Source of the DNA: Streptosporangiaceae bacterium
Lineage (GTDB): Bacteria > Actinomycetota > Actinomycetes > Streptosporangiales > Streptosporangiaceae
DNA: 49,383 bases
Assembly: GCA_025934375.1 (NCBI GenBank)
Contig: JAICYD010000045.1
Location: 1-49,383 of the forward strand
Reading direction: 5' to 3'
Shown here: positions 32,789-43,011 of the stretch, in pieces
Numbering within the stretch: the stretch's first letter is position 1
Layout: each line of letters begins with the position of its first letter
Made by a program: the position numbers and the translations under genes
Notes under the pieces: generated by a model
Seen by the model: only the letters and a program-made list of their open reading frames with translations
Database searches by the model: none
What the model was told of the DNA's origin: nothing

Positions 32789-34306
32789 ATGGACGTGTCC
32801 GATCATGCGGATGTCCAGGTAGCGCACACTGATCTGCGGCCCGCCACCGCGGACGGGCCGGCCCGGGGCGGGCAGGGCCGGCCCGGGGCGGCCGAGCAGG
32901 GGTACGCGCGGCGCTGGGCCATGTTGCCCGTCGTGCTGATCGCGATGTTCATGGCGGGTTTCGACATCTGGGCGGTGAATGTCGCCGCCCCCTCGCTCCA
33001 GCGGGACTTGCACGTCAGCGACGCGGCGCTGCAACTGATCGTCGGCGGGTACGCGTTCATGTACGCGACCGGCATGGTCACCGGCGGTCGGCTGGGCGAC
33101 TTGTTCGGCTACCGCAGGCTGTTCTTCATCGGCGTGGCGAGCTTCGTGGCCGCCTCGCTGCTGTGCGGCGTATCCCAGTCGTCGGGCGAGCTTGTCGCCG
33201 CCCGCCTCATCCAAGGGCTGACCGGGGCCATCATGGTCCCGCAGGTGGTGGCGCTCATCACGGCCGCCTTCCCGCCCCGCGAGCGCAGCCGGGCGCTGGC
33301 CTGGTACGGCGCGACGATGGGGCTTGGCTTCGTGTCGGGCCAGATCCTGGGCGGCGGGCTGATCCAGTCCAACGTCCTGGGCCTCAGCTGGCGGGCCATC
33401 TTCCTGGTGAACGTGCCGGTCGGCATCCTCGCGGTCGTGATAGCGAGCTTCGTCGTCCCGCCCGCGCGGGGGCAACGGCGGCCCCGGCTGGACCCGCTCG
33501 GCGCGGTGGGGATCTCGGCCGGCCTGGCGCTGGCGCTGGTCCCGCTGACCCTTGGCCGCGACGAGGGGTGGCCGGCGTGGACCTGGGCGTCCCTGGCCGC
33601 GGCGCTGCCCGTGCTGGCGGCCACCCTCGCCTGGGAGCGGCGGCTGACCGCGCGGGGCGGTGAGCCGCTGCTGGACCTCAGCCTGTTCCGCGACCGGGCT
33701 TTCTCCGCCGGCCTGCTGCTGAACTTCGTGGCCATCTTCTTCTTCGGCAGCTTCATGTTCGTGCTGACGCTGCTGCTGCAGTCCGGCCTGGGCAACTCGC
33801 CGCTGCACGCGGGGATCGACAACCTGCCCCTGGCGGTCACGTTCATGGCCTTTTGCCTCCTCGGCCCGGTGGTGAACGCCCGGCTGGGGGCCCGGTCGAT
33901 CACCGTGGGCACGTCCATCTCCGCCATTGGCGCGGTCACCTTCGCGCTCATCGGCACCCACTACGGCGGTCACCTCACCGGCTGGGACACCGCGATCGCG
34001 ACCGCGTTCATCGGCGTCGGCCAGGGCCTGACCGTCCCGTCGCTGATGAGCGGCGTGCTCAGCCACATTCACCCCTCCCGGGCCGGCGCGGCGGCCGGCG
34101 TCTTGACCACGACGCAGCAGTTCGCCATCGCCTCCGGCGTCGCCTTGATCGGGGCGGTCTTCTACGGCGCGCTGGGCAGCGCGCCCACCCGCGCCACCTT
34201 CGTGTCGGCGGCCGTCGTGATCTTCTGGATCGACCTGGCCCTCCTGGCCGCCGCCGCCGCGCTCACGTTCCTGCTCCCGAGGAAGGAAGGGCGGGCAACC
34301 ACATGA
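32789..34306 (+). CDS. MFS drug exporter, DHA2-like (14-TM) family
   Basis: 505 residues. After a 40-residue cytoplasmic N terminus there are many hydrophobic helices. TM1 is WAMLPVVLIAMFMAGFDIWA; MFS motif A is GGRLGDLFGYRRLF; a motif C-like GATMGLGFVSGQILGGGL follows. Length and pattern fit the 14-helix DHA2 drug:H+ antiporters. GAGGGG precedes the ATG. Substrate unknown. It is divergent from the ArsR-type repressor, which probably controls it. The pair splits the corC-cdd-era gene order, which suggests insertion. Confidence 0.92.
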   Translation: MDVSDHADVQVAHTDLRPATADGPARGGQGRPGAAEQGYARRWAMLPVVLIAMFMAGFDIWAVNVAAPSLQRDLHVSDAALQLIVGGYAFMYATGMVTGGRLGDLFGYRRLFFIGVASFVAASLLCGVSQSSGELVAARLIQGLTGAIMVPQVVALITAAFPPRERSRALAWYGATMGLGFVSGQILGGGLIQSNVLGLSWRAIFLVNVPVGILAVVIASFVVPPARGQRRPRLDPLGAVGISAGLALALVPLTLGRDEGWPAWTWASLAAALPVLAATLAWERRLTARGGEPLLDLSLFRDRAFSAGLLLNFVAIFFFGSFMFVLTLLLQSGLGNSPLHAGIDNLPLAVTFMAFCLLGPVVNARLGARSITVGTSISAIGAVTFALIGTHYGGHLTGWDTAIATAFIGVGQGLTVPSLMSGVLSHIHPSRAGAAAGVLTTTQQFAIASGVALIGAVFYGALGSAPTRATFVSAAVVIFWIDLALLAAAAALTFLLPRKEGRATT

Positions 34307-34397
34307 CCTCGTACGCCCCGATCCGGTTCACCGGGCCGGCGGTCATGACGCGCCGCGCGACGAGGCGGGGCTGCGCCGCTGGCCGATTCCCAGCCCG

Positions 34398-34403
34398 TAC
34401 ACT
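34398..34403 (+). promoter_or_regulatory. -10-like box of the cdd-like gene (leaderless start)
   Basis: TACACT, then 7 nt, then GTG 34411. Confidence 0.45.
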
Positions 34404-34410
34404 CATGCCC

Positions 34411-34755
34411 GTGACCGAAGCGGTGCTTAGCCCCGAGGACCAGAAGATCATCACCCTGGCCCGGTCGACCCGTGCCCGGGTGGCGGCGTCCGAGGGCGCC
34501 GCCGTACGCGATGAGACCGGCCGTACCTACACGGCCGCGGCCATCGCGCTGCCGTCCCTGCAACTGTCCGCGCTGCGGCTGGCGGTGGCGATGGCCGTCT
34601 CCAGCGGGGCTGAGCGGCTGGAGGCCGCCGCCCTGGTCAGCGACGCCGCTGAGCCGGATCCCGGCGACCTGGCGGCGGTGCGCGACCTGGGGCCGGACGC
34701 CCCGGTCTTCCACGCCGCCCCCGACGGGTCCCTGCGCGCCACGCTGGTGCCGTAG
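34411..34755 (+). CDS. Degenerate cytidine-deaminase-like protein
   Basis: 114 residues from GTG 34411 (VTEAVLSPEDQKIITLARST). EGAAVRDETGRTYTAAAIAL and PSLQLSALRLAVAMAVSSGA match the N-terminal part of the CDA fold, and the position before era matches actinobacterial genes labelled cytidine deaminase. The catalytic H-A-E and the P-C-x-x-C zinc motif are absent: there is no cysteine and the expected region reads SALRLAVAMA. It is therefore unlikely to deaminate cytidine and may be a scaffold or regulator. It ends 11 bp from the convergent Nudix gene. Confidence 0.75.
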   Translation: MTEAVLSPEDQKIITLARSTRARVAASEGAAVRDETGRTYTAAAIALPSLQLSALRLAVAMAVSSGAERLEAAALVSDAAEPDPGDLAAVRDLGPDAPVFHAAPDGSLRATLVP

Positions 34756-34766
34756 CCGCGCCCCGT

Positions 34767-35276
34767 TCAGGCGACCGCGCGCCAGGAAAGGCGGACCGGG
34801 CGATCCGGCACGCCGTCGGCCAGCAGCGACGCCATGAGGTCAGCGACGCCGGGCGGGCTGACGTGCTCACTGGTCGCGCGCAGCTCATCCTCCGTCCACC
34901 AGCGGAGCCCGGTGATGATCGAGCGCTCCAGCTCCTCGTGCCCGTCGGTGTTCACGAGTGAATGCGCTACCCGGACTAGGAAGAAGGTGTCGGCCCCGAA
35001 AACGAGGCGCCCTGACCGGTCGGTTCGCCATATCCCGGCCCGCGTGGCGACGGCCGGGCCGAGGCTCGCCTCCGTGACCACGTAGCCGGTCTCCTCGGCC
35101 AGCTCCCGGACGGCGGCGGCCTCGACGGTCTCGCCGCAGTGGATGCCCCCGCCCGGTGTCAGCCACGAGACGCGGTCTCGCCCGTTATCGAATCGAAAGA
35201 GCAGCAGCCGCTTACGCGGATCGACCACCAGCAGCCGCGCGGTCGGCCGGAATCGGGGGATGACAGCCACGCCCAT
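34767..35276 (-). CDS. Nudix hydrolase
   Basis: 169 residues. The Nudix box is complete: GGIHCGETVEAAAVRELAEE followed by TGY (G-x5-E-x7-R-E-x-x-E-E-x-G), with the metal-binding glutamates. The N-terminal RPTARLLVVDPRKRLLLFRF is the usual first strand pair. The substrate (a nucleoside diphosphate derivative) cannot be assigned. I used ATG 35276; GTG at 35270 is possible because TAGCGT sits 7 nt before it. It is divergent from era with 36 bp between the starts. Confidence 0.9.
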   Translation of the reverse strand: MGVAVIPRFRPTARLLVVDPRKRLLLFRFDNGRDRVSWLTPGGGIHCGETVEAAAVRELAEETGYVVTEASLGPAVATRAGIWRTDRSGRLVFGADTFFLVRVAHSLVNTDGHEELERSIITGLRWWTEDELRATSEHVSPPGVADLMASLLADGVPDRPVRLSWRAVA

Positions 35277-35300
35277 GACGCTACCGGTCCCGCGATGCCC

Positions 35301-35306
35301 GACAAT
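35301..35306 (+). promoter_or_regulatory. -10-like box of era (leaderless start)
   Basis: GACAAT, then 6 nt, then GTG 35313. Confidence 0.4.
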
Positions 35307-35312
35307 AGACGG

Positions 35313-36272
35313 GTGAGTGCGCAGCGCAAGACCCGGGGAGCCTCCCCGCAGGGGCCCGCCGGGGGCGACGCCGGCCCGGCGTTCCGCTCCGGGTTCGCTT
35401 GCCTCACCGGGCGGCCGAACGTCGGCAAGTCCACGCTCACGAACGCGCTGGTCGGCGCGAAGGTGGCGATCACCAGCGACCGCCCGCAGACCACCCGCCA
35501 CGTCATCCGCGGCATCGTGCACCGCCCGGACGCCCAGCTCGTCATCGTGGACACCCCCGGCCTGCACCGCCCGCGCACGCTGCTGGGAGAGCGGCTGGAC
35601 AGCCTCGTCCGCTCCACGCTCACCGAGGTGGACGTGATCGGCTTCTGCGTCCCGGCGCGCGACCCGATCGGCCCCGGCGACAAGTACCTGGCCCGGGAGC
35701 TGGCCAACGTCAAGGGCACCCCGGTCGTCGCGATCGTCACCAAGACCGACCAGGCCCTGCCCGGCGTCGTCGCCCAGCAGCTGCTAGCGGTCAGCGAGCT
35801 CGGCGAGTGGGCGGACGTCATCCCCGTCTCGGCGGTGTCCGGTTACCAGCTCGACGAGCTGGCCAAGGTCTTCATCTCCCACCTGCCCGACGGGCCGCCG
35901 CTGTACCCCGATGGCGAGCTGACCGACGAGCCGGAGCAGATCATGGTGGCCGAGCTGATCCGCGAGGCGGCGCTGGACGGGGTCCGCGACGAGCTGCCCC
36001 ACTCGATCGCCGTCGTCGTGGAGGAGATGGGCCCGCGTTCGGGCACCGACGACCTGACCGACGTCTACGCCGAGCTGTACGTGGAGCGCCCGAGCCAGAA
36101 GGCGATCGTCATCGGCACCGGCGGCGCGCGGCTCAAGCAGGTCGGCACGCGCGCCCGCCGCCAGATCGAGGCGCTGCTCGGCACCCGCGTTTACCTGGAC
36201 CTGCACGTCAAGATCGCCAAGGACTGGCAGCGCAACCCCAAGCAGCTGCGCCGCCTCGGCTTCTACGACTGA
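35313..36272 (+). CDS. era: GTPase Era
   Basis: 319 residues from GTG 35313 (VSAQRKTRG). G1 GRPNVGKST, G2 QTTRH, G3 DTPGLHRPR, G4 TKTD and a C-terminal KH domain (VIGTGGARLKQVGTRARRQI, ending KQLRRLGFYD) are all intact. Era binds the 3' end of 16S rRNA and assists 30S maturation, alongside YbeY and RsmE encoded nearby. Translation extended upstream would run through the Nudix promoter, so the GTG next to GACAAT is preferred. Its last 10 bp overlap the convergent GNAT gene. Confidence 0.95.
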   Translation: MSAQRKTRGASPQGPAGGDAGPAFRSGFACLTGRPNVGKSTLTNALVGAKVAITSDRPQTTRHVIRGIVHRPDAQLVIVDTPGLHRPRTLLGERLDSLVRSTLTEVDVIGFCVPARDPIGPGDKYLARELANVKGTPVVAIVTKTDQALPGVVAQQLLAVSELGEWADVIPVSAVSGYQLDELAKVFISHLPDGPPLYPDGELTDEPEQIMVAELIREAALDGVRDELPHSIAVVVEEMGPRSGTDDLTDVYAELYVERPSQKAIVIGTGGARLKQVGTRARRQIEALLGTRVYLDLHVKIAKDWQRNPKQLRRLGFYD

Positions 36273-37297
36273 GGCAGCAGCGCCGACACGGGGAGGTCGG
36301 CGAAATAGCTGGGAGCCCCGCTGACCTCGAAGCCGAGCTGCTCGTTGATGGCGATCATGTACTGGTTGGCCGCCGCGTTCCACGTCGCGATCCGCTCAAG
36401 GGCCGGCTCGCGCACCGCGAGCAGCTCCAGCATCTCCGCCTTGAGCCGTAGCCCGAGCCGGTGTCCGCGGTGCCGCTGGGCCACCGCGGTGTTGCCCTGG
36501 AACCCCCACCCGGGCAGGTCGGGCGAGACCCGGACCTCGGTGTACCCGGCCATCTCGCCGGTGTCCGCGTGGAAGGCCGCGATCGTCCACCGGCGCCCGC
36601 CCATCCGGGCTACCCGCTCGTCGTCGTCGCGGACGCGGGCGGCGTCGTAGAAGCTCGGGTCCTCCTGCTCGTTCCGGGGCGCGTCGTTCATGGCATTGAA
36701 CATCTCCGCGATGCCCGCGACATAGTCGCCGGGGGTCGCGCCTTCCCAGCAGTCCAGGCGGTAGCCGGCGGCGGCCTTCGCCAGGGGCTCCCGGAGCTGC
36801 CGCCACGTGGCCGCCGGCACCTTGCGAAGGTCGAGCACGCGGCGGATCTCAGGTATCCCCTTCCTCGCCCCGGCCCCGGTGGCGAACGCGTCCCCGGCCG
36901 AGCCGTGCCGGACGATACCGGTCAGGCCGGTCCGCCCGGCGCCGGCCGCGCGCCGCGCCGCGTGCCGCGCCATCATGGCGCCCAGGCCCTGACGCCGGCT
37001 CGCCGGGCGGACGGTCATCTCCATGACCGCCCAGGACAGGTTCTCCTTGTCCGGGAACCGCACTGAGTACCACGCGATCGCGCCCGGCCCGGTTCCGGGA
37101 GCCGCGATGAACCAGGTCTCCCGCGGCTCGAACAGCGGAGGGGCACCGCTCAGCTGGGCCGCCTGAGCCCGCGCCGGCCACGGAGGGCCGTCCGGGTCAT
37201 CGACCGCCAGCGCGGCCAGGTGAACGTCATGCAACGCCTTGACGGCGCCGGCGTCCGCCGGGTCCAGGCGCTGCAGGCGGACCGCCCGACTGCTCAT
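36263..37297 (-). CDS. GNAT-family N-acetyltransferase (second of tandem pair)
   Basis: 344 residues containing two GNAT-like halves. The first shows MTVRPASRRQGLGAMMARHA (acetyl-CoA-binding R/Q-x-x-G-x-G/A pattern). The second shows NTAVAQRHRGHRLGLRLKAE and NQYMIAINEQLGFEV. The family is common in actinobacteria; its substrate is unknown. It is clearly paralogous to the gene just upstream (shared blocks FNAMNDAPR/LNAMNDAPR, HRGHRLGL, MIAxNExLG). The start ATG is 5 bp after the upstream stop, so they are co-transcribed. Confidence 0.87.
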   Translation of the reverse strand: MSSRAVRLQRLDPADAGAVKALHDVHLAALAVDDPDGPPWPARAQAAQLSGAPPLFEPRETWFIAAPGTGPGAIAWYSVRFPDKENLSWAVMEMTVRPASRRQGLGAMMARHAARRAAGAGRTGLTGIVRHGSAGDAFATGAGARKGIPEIRRVLDLRKVPAATWRQLREPLAKAAAGYRLDCWEGATPGDYVAGIAEMFNAMNDAPRNEQEDPSFYDAARVRDDDERVARMGGRRWTIAAFHADTGEMAGYTEVRVSPDLPGWGFQGNTAVAQRHRGHRLGLRLKAEMLELLAVREPALERIATWNAAANQYMIAINEQLGFEVSGAPSYFADLPVSALLPQS

Positions 37298-37302
37298 GGG
37301 AG

Positions 37303-38340
37303 TCAGCTCGCCTCCTCGCGAAGGAGGTCGGCGACCTCGATCTCATACCACTGCCACAGCGGCTCGAAGACCTCATAGCCCAGGGCCTCGTTGACGGCGA
37401 TCATGTGCTGGTTGGTGCTGTCGTTGCCGGTCTCGATCCGCTCGATCTCCGGCTCGGCCCCGGCCAGCAAGTCCAGCATCGCCGCCTTGACCAGCAGGCC
37501 GAGCCGGTGCCCGCGGTGTGGCCGGGTCACCGCGGTCAGCCCCTGGTGCCCCCACTGCGGGCTGTCGGGGTCGACTTCGACCTGGGTGAGCGCGGCCATC
37601 TCTCCGGTCGCCTCGTGAACGGCCGCGACGGAGTAGCTGCGCACGCCCATCCGCGCATGCGAGGAGTCGGCCCGCTCCCGGACCCGGTCGGCGTCCCAGT
37701 CGGCGTCCTCGGAGCCTTCGCTGCGCGGCGCGTCGTTCATCGCGTTGAGGATGCCCGCGACCCCGGCCAGCCGCTCGTCGGGCGTTACCCCGGTCCAGGT
37801 CACGAGGGAGTATCCTTCCGCTGCCCGGGCGGCGTCCCGGATCCGGGCGAAGTGCCCGGCCGCGACCTTGCGGACGTCGAGCACCCGCCGGGCCTCCAGC
37901 TGGGTGGGCCGGGCGCCGGCCGCGCGCCAGAAGGCGTCCGCCGCTGACCCCTGGAAGGCGACGCTCTCAAGCAGCGTGCGCCCGCTCTCGCGTGCCCGCC
38001 GCGCCGCGTGCCGCGCCAGCCCGCCCGCGACATCGGTGTCGCGCGCCCGCGGGTGCACCATCAAGACGAGGATCGCCCGGTTGAGGTTCTCGCGGTCGGG
38101 CAGCTCCATCCAGTACCAGCCATCAGCGGGAGCGCCGGCGTGCTCCCCGTCGTCAGCAGGCCCCGGGGCCCACCATGACTCGCAGGGGTTCCGCTCCCAG
38201 CCCTCGGTCAGCCAGATGCGCAGCACCCGCGCCGACTTGGGCGGCCCGAACGGGTCGTCCTCCAGTTGTGCGGCCCGCTGAGCCTCATGGCAGGCGGCGA
38301 GTGCCGCCGGGTCAGCGGGATCCCAGGCAACGATGCGCAT
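37303..38340 (-). CDS. GNAT-family N-acetyltransferase (first of tandem pair)
   Basis: 345 residues from ATG 38340 (MRIVAWDPADPAALAACHEA); a GTG two codons upstream and a longer frame to 38370 are possible. It is a two-domain GNAT paralogue of the neighbouring gene: MVHPRARDTDVAGGLARHAA in the first half, TAVTRPHRGHRLGLLVKAAM and NQHMIAVNEALGYEV in the second. The first half lacks a clean Q/R-x-x-G-x-G/A motif (DTDVAGG), so only the C-terminal half may bind acetyl-CoA in the standard way. Substrate unknown. Confidence 0.85.
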   Translation of the reverse strand: MRIVAWDPADPAALAACHEAQRAAQLEDDPFGPPKSARVLRIWLTEGWERNPCESWWAPGPADDGEHAGAPADGWYWMELPDRENLNRAILVLMVHPRARDTDVAGGLARHAARRARESGRTLLESVAFQGSAADAFWRAAGARPTQLEARRVLDVRKVAAGHFARIRDAARAAEGYSLVTWTGVTPDERLAGVAGILNAMNDAPRSEGSEDADWDADRVRERADSSHARMGVRSYSVAAVHEATGEMAALTQVEVDPDSPQWGHQGLTAVTRPHRGHRLGLLVKAAMLDLLAGAEPEIERIETGNDSTNQHMIAVNEALGYEVFEPLWQWYEIEVADLLREEAS

Positions 38341-38490
38341 AGCCACCAGGGAACACCGCCCCGTCGCCAAAAGCGATTGATTTTAGGTGGGCGTCCCGGG
38401 CGGCTCGCCGCGCCGCGCGACGCCCCCGGTTTCCGGCCGCGGCTCCCGGAACCTGCCGTCGGGCACCACGTTGGGCGGGGCCCGGCCGTG

Positions 38491-38496
38491 TATAGT
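38491..38496 (+). promoter_or_regulatory. -10 box of the leu leader
   Basis: TATAGT, the best -10 match in the region, 9 nt before the leader-peptide ATG. No good -35 is seen. Confidence 0.55.
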
Positions 38497-38505
38497 GAAG
38501 CTGCT

Positions 38506-38553
38506 ATGTCGCGAGAGCTGCTCCTCCTTAGCAGCCGCGGCGGGGGCCGATAA
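38506..38553 (+). CDS. leuL: leuA leader peptide (four consecutive Leu codons)
   Basis: 15 residues, MSRELLLLSSRGGGR, with CTG CTC CTC CTT in a row. Leader peptides rich in the amino acid made by the downstream operon are the sensor in transcription attenuation: when charged tRNA-Leu is scarce the ribosome stalls on these codons. The last codons form the left arm of a strong hairpin, so ribosome position would decide folding. It lies 190 bp upstream of leuA. Confidence 0.75.
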   Translation: MSRELLLLSSRGGGR

Positions 38554-38573
38554 GGCTGGCTCCCTCGCCGCGG
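38535..38573 (+). promoter_or_regulatory. Leu attenuator hairpin
   Basis: CCGCGGCGGGGG (38535-38546) pairs with CCCTCGCCGCGG (38562-38573): 12 bp including one G-U, 15-nt loop. The left arm overlaps the end of the leader peptide, so a ribosome that reaches the stop codon would melt it. I cannot say whether it is the pause, anti-terminator or terminator stem. Confidence 0.6.
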
Positions 38574-38653
38574 GATCTCGGCATGTCCGCTGGCCACCGG
38601 AGTGGGCGCACCCCTTGCAGGCACACCATTACCTGTAGGCCTCTCACCTGTAG

Positions 38654-40530
<1,877 letters not shown>

Positions 40531-40547
40531 AGGGGGCGGCCTCCATC

Positions 40548-40582
40548 CGCGGGCGCCGGGCTTACCCGGCCCGGCGCCCGCG
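40548..40582 (+). terminator. 14-bp perfect hairpin terminator after leuA
   Basis: CGCGGGCGCCGGGC (40548-40561) and its exact reverse complement (40569-40582) flank a TTACCCG loop, 52 nt after the leuA stop. Confidence 0.85.
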
Positions 40583-40652
40583 CACCCGATGGTCCCGGAG
40601 ATCCCGGCGTACCGCCCGGTGCGGCCGTCGTGCCGCGGCGCGGCGAGATCGT

Positions 40653-40658
40653 TAAGGT
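40653..40658 (+). promoter_or_regulatory. -10-like box of the DUF1707 gene (leaderless start)
   Basis: TAAGGT, then 6 nt, then ATG 40665; no Shine-Dalgarno. Confidence 0.45.
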
Positions 40659-40664
40659 TGGGAC

Positions 40665-41288
40665 ATGAGCGACTCGCACGACCAACGACCTGAATTGCGC
40701 ATCTCTGACACAGATCGTGACCGTGCCGCGGAGGTGCTCCGCGAGGCGCACGCGCACGGCCGGATCACCGTCGACGAGCTGGACGAACGGCTGACTAGCG
40801 TCTACGCGGCCAAGACGGAGGCCGACCTGGTCCCGGTCACCCGTGATCTCCCGGCCACCCGGGGGCCGGCCGCCGCGGCCATGGCCCCCGCCCGCGGCCG
40901 GATCGGCGGCACCCCCCGGTTCCGGACGTCGCTGGCGATCCTGGGCGGCGCCAGCCGCAACGGCGCGTGGGTCGTGCCGCCGGAGTACAAGGCCGTCGCC
41001 ACCCTGGGCGGAATCGACCTCGACATGAGCAACTCCACCTTCGCCGAGGCCGAGACGGTCATCAAGGTGTACGCCGTACTGGGCGGCGTAGAGATCACCG
41101 TGCCGGATGACGCGGAAGTGGACGTCGGCGTCGTCGGCATCCTGGGCGGCGTTGACAACGGCGGGGAAGGACCAGGCGTCCCCGGGGGGCCCCGGATCCG
41201 CATCGTCGGCGCCGCCGTGATGGGCGGCATCGAGGTCAAGCGGGCCAAGCCCAGGCGGTCAGGGCGGGCGGAACTGCCCGCCGGCTAG
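40665..41288 (+). CDS. DUF1707 and LiaF-like C-terminal domain protein
   Basis: 207 residues, no membrane helix. The N-terminal DUF1707 (ELRISDTDRDRAAEVLREAH, DELDERLTSVYAAKTEADL, residues ~10-60) is followed by a Pro/Ala linker. The C-terminal beta-solenoid-like part (TLGGIDLDMSNSTFAEAETV, AVLGGVEITVPDDAEVDVG) resembles the LiaF C-terminal domain of cell-wall stress responses. Function unknown; a cell-envelope sensing role is an inference. It shares its N-terminal domain with the protein at 19670-21148. Confidence 0.85.
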   Translation: MSDSHDQRPELRISDTDRDRAAEVLREAHAHGRITVDELDERLTSVYAAKTEADLVPVTRDLPATRGPAAAAMAPARGRIGGTPRFRTSLAILGGASRNGAWVVPPEYKAVATLGGIDLDMSNSTFAEAETVIKVYAVLGGVEITVPDDAEVDVGVVGILGGVDNGGEGPGVPGGPRIRIVGAAVMGGIEVKRAKPRRSGRAELPAG

Positions 41289-41319
41289 CGTCCTGCCGCG
41301 GAATGTCCCTGCTATACGG

Positions 41320-41325
41320 GAGAAT
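41320..41325 (+). promoter_or_regulatory. -10-like box of recO (leaderless start)
   Basis: GAGAAT, then 6 nt, then GTG 41332. TATACG at 41313-41318 is a competing hexamer. Confidence 0.35.
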
Positions 41326-41331
41326 GGGCCG

Positions 41332-42087
41332 GTGCAGCTCTACCGGGATGACGGGATCGTGCTGCGGACGCAGAAGCTGGGCGAGGCGGACCGGATCATT
41401 ACTATCCTCGGCCGCACCAGCGGGCGGATCCGCGCCGTGGCCAAGGGCGTGCGCCGGACCAAGTCCAGGTTCGGCGCCCGGCTTGAGCCGTTCACGCACG
41501 TCGACCTGATGCTGCACGCCGGACGCTCGCTGGACGTGATCACCCAGGCGGAGGTGATCCGCTCCTACGGGGAGTCGCTGACCGGGGACTACCCCCGCTA
41601 CACGGCCGGGGTGGCGATGCTGGAGACGGCCGAGCGGTTCACCCCGGTGGAGAAGGAGCCCTCGCTGCGCGAGCTGCTCCTGCTCATCGGCGGGCTGCGC
41701 GCCCTCAACGAGGCCGAGCACGCTTCCGGGCTGGTGCTCGACGCCTTCATGCTCCGTTCGCTGGCGGTGGCCGGCTATGCGCCCGCCCTGGAGGAGTGCG
41801 CCCGCTGCGGCGCCCCGGGCGGCGACGGCACCGGGAACGGGCGCAGGCTGCCGGCCTTCGCGGTCGCGGCCGGCGGCATGGTCTGCGCGACCTGCCGCCC
41901 GCCCGGCGCGGCCTCGCCCGCCGGGCCGACGGTGGCGCTGATGCTCGCCCTGCTCCGCGGCGACTGGGAAGGCGCCGATCGCAGCGACCGCAGGCACCGG
42001 GTAGAGTGCAGCGGTCTCGTGGCCGCCTACCTTCAGTGGCACCTGGAGCACTCGATCCGTTCGCTGCGTCATGTGGAGCGCGTCTGA
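41332..42087 (+). CDS. recO: DNA repair protein RecO
   Basis: 251 residues from GTG 41332 ([20 protein letters not shown]), the standard RecO beginning. The N-terminal OB fold continues through [22 protein letters not shown]4 zinc site is seen as CARCGAPGG and [10 protein letters not shown]. RecO helps load RecA at single-strand gaps with RecR. The TGA stop overlaps the uppS ATG by one base, so both are co-translated. It is upstream of uppS as in most actinobacteria. Confidence 0.95.
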   Translation: MQLYRDDGIVLRTQKLGEADRIITILGRTSGRIRAVAKGVRRTKSRFGARLEPFTHVDLMLHAGRSLDVITQAEVIRSYGESLTGDYPRYTAGVAMLETAERFTPVEKEPSLRELLLLIGGLRALNEAEHASGLVLDAFMLRSLAVAGYAPALEECARCGAPGGDGTGNGRRLPAFAVAAGGMVCATCRPPGAASPAGPTVALMLALLRGDWEGADRSDRRHRVECSGLVAAYLQWHLEHSIRSLRHVERV

Positions 42088-42878
42088 TGGCGCCACGCCC
42101 GCCCGACCCGCACCCGAGCGGGGTCAAGCCGCCGGACATCCCGGCCGAGTTCGTTCCCCGGCACGTCGCCCTGGTGATGGACGGCGACGGCCGCTGGGCG
42201 AAGAAACGCGGGCTGCCCAGGACCGAGGGCCACAAGGAGGGCGAGTCCTCGCTGCTCGACGTGATCATGGGAGCGATCGAGCTCGGCATTCCCTACCTGT
42301 CCGCCTACGCCTTCTCGACCGAGAACTGGCGGCGCTCGCCGGACGAGGTCCGCTTCCTGATGGGCTTCAACCGGGACGTCATCCACCGGCGCCGGGACCT
42401 GCTGAACGAGATGGGCGTCCGCATCCGCTGGGCCGGCCGCCGCCCGAAGCTGTGGCGCAGCGTCATCAGCGAGCTCGAGACCGCCGAGCAGCTGTCAGCG
42501 GGCAATTCCGTGCTGACCCTGCAATTCTGCGTGAACTACGGAGGCCGGGCCGAGATCGCCGACGCGGCCGCCGCCATCGCCGCCGACGTGGCGGCGGGAA
42601 GGCTCCGGGCCGACCGGGTCAACGAAAAGCTCTTCGCCCGCTACCTGGATGAGCCCGCCATTCCCGATGTGGACCTATTCGTCAGATCTTCCGGCGAGCA
42701 GCGGCTTTCGAACTTCCTGCTCTGGCAGTCCGCTTATGCCGAGTTGGTTTTCCTCGACACCCTTTGGCCCGATTTCGACCGGCGACATTTGTGGCATGCC
42801 TGCGAGATTTACGCGAGCCGCGACCGCCGGTACGGTGGCGCCGTGCCCAACCCGGTCCCGGCCGACCCGCCAGCCTAG
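42087..42878 (+). CDS. uppS: Isoprenyl (undecaprenyl) diphosphate synthase
   Basis: 263 residues. It makes the long cis-polyprenyl diphosphate lipid carrier for cell-wall synthesis. Motifs: [55 protein letters not shown] and [19 protein letters not shown]. The first motif normally reads MDGNGRWA; here the conserved Asn is Asp (residue 34, codon GAC). The catalytic Asp (residue 32), Arg and the R-x-S-G-E-x-R-x-S-N-F motif are intact. The ATG overlaps the recO stop, with GGAGCG upstream. Confidence 0.93.
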   Translation: MAPRPPDPHPSGVKPPDIPAEFVPRHVALVMDGDGRWAKKRGLPRTEGHKEGESSLLDVIMGAIELGIPYLSAYAFSTENWRRSPDEVRFLMGFNRDVIHRRRDLLNEMGVRIRWAGRRPKLWRSVISELETAEQLSAGNSVLTLQFCVNYGGRAEIADAAAAIAADVAAGRLRADRVNEKLFARYLDEPAIPDVDLFVRSSGEQRLSNFLLWQSAYAELVFLDTLWPDFDRRHLWHACEIYASRDRRYGGAVPNPVPADPPA

Positions 42879-42985
42879 GGTACTCCTCAAACACCTGACC
42901 CAATAAGCCCTATCTACCAGGCACGACGACCAGCCGCACTACCACCGGACCGTTGGCTGGGCCACGCGACACGCCCGGGATCTTA

Positions 42986-43011
42986 GTAACTTATGGGTAA
43001 CTGAGCGTAAC
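42986..43011 (+). promoter_or_regulatory. GTAAC direct-repeat array (OmpR-type response-regulator-like site)
   Basis: GTAAC at 42986, 42997 and 43007: the first two form GTAAC-n6-GTAAC, the third follows after n5, all about one helical turn apart on one face. Streptomyces AfsQ1 and GlnR/MtrA sites have GTnAC-n6-GTnAC-like form. A TATTAG (43030-43035) lies 18 bp beyond, so the last repeat would sit at the -35 position. Confidence 0.5.
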
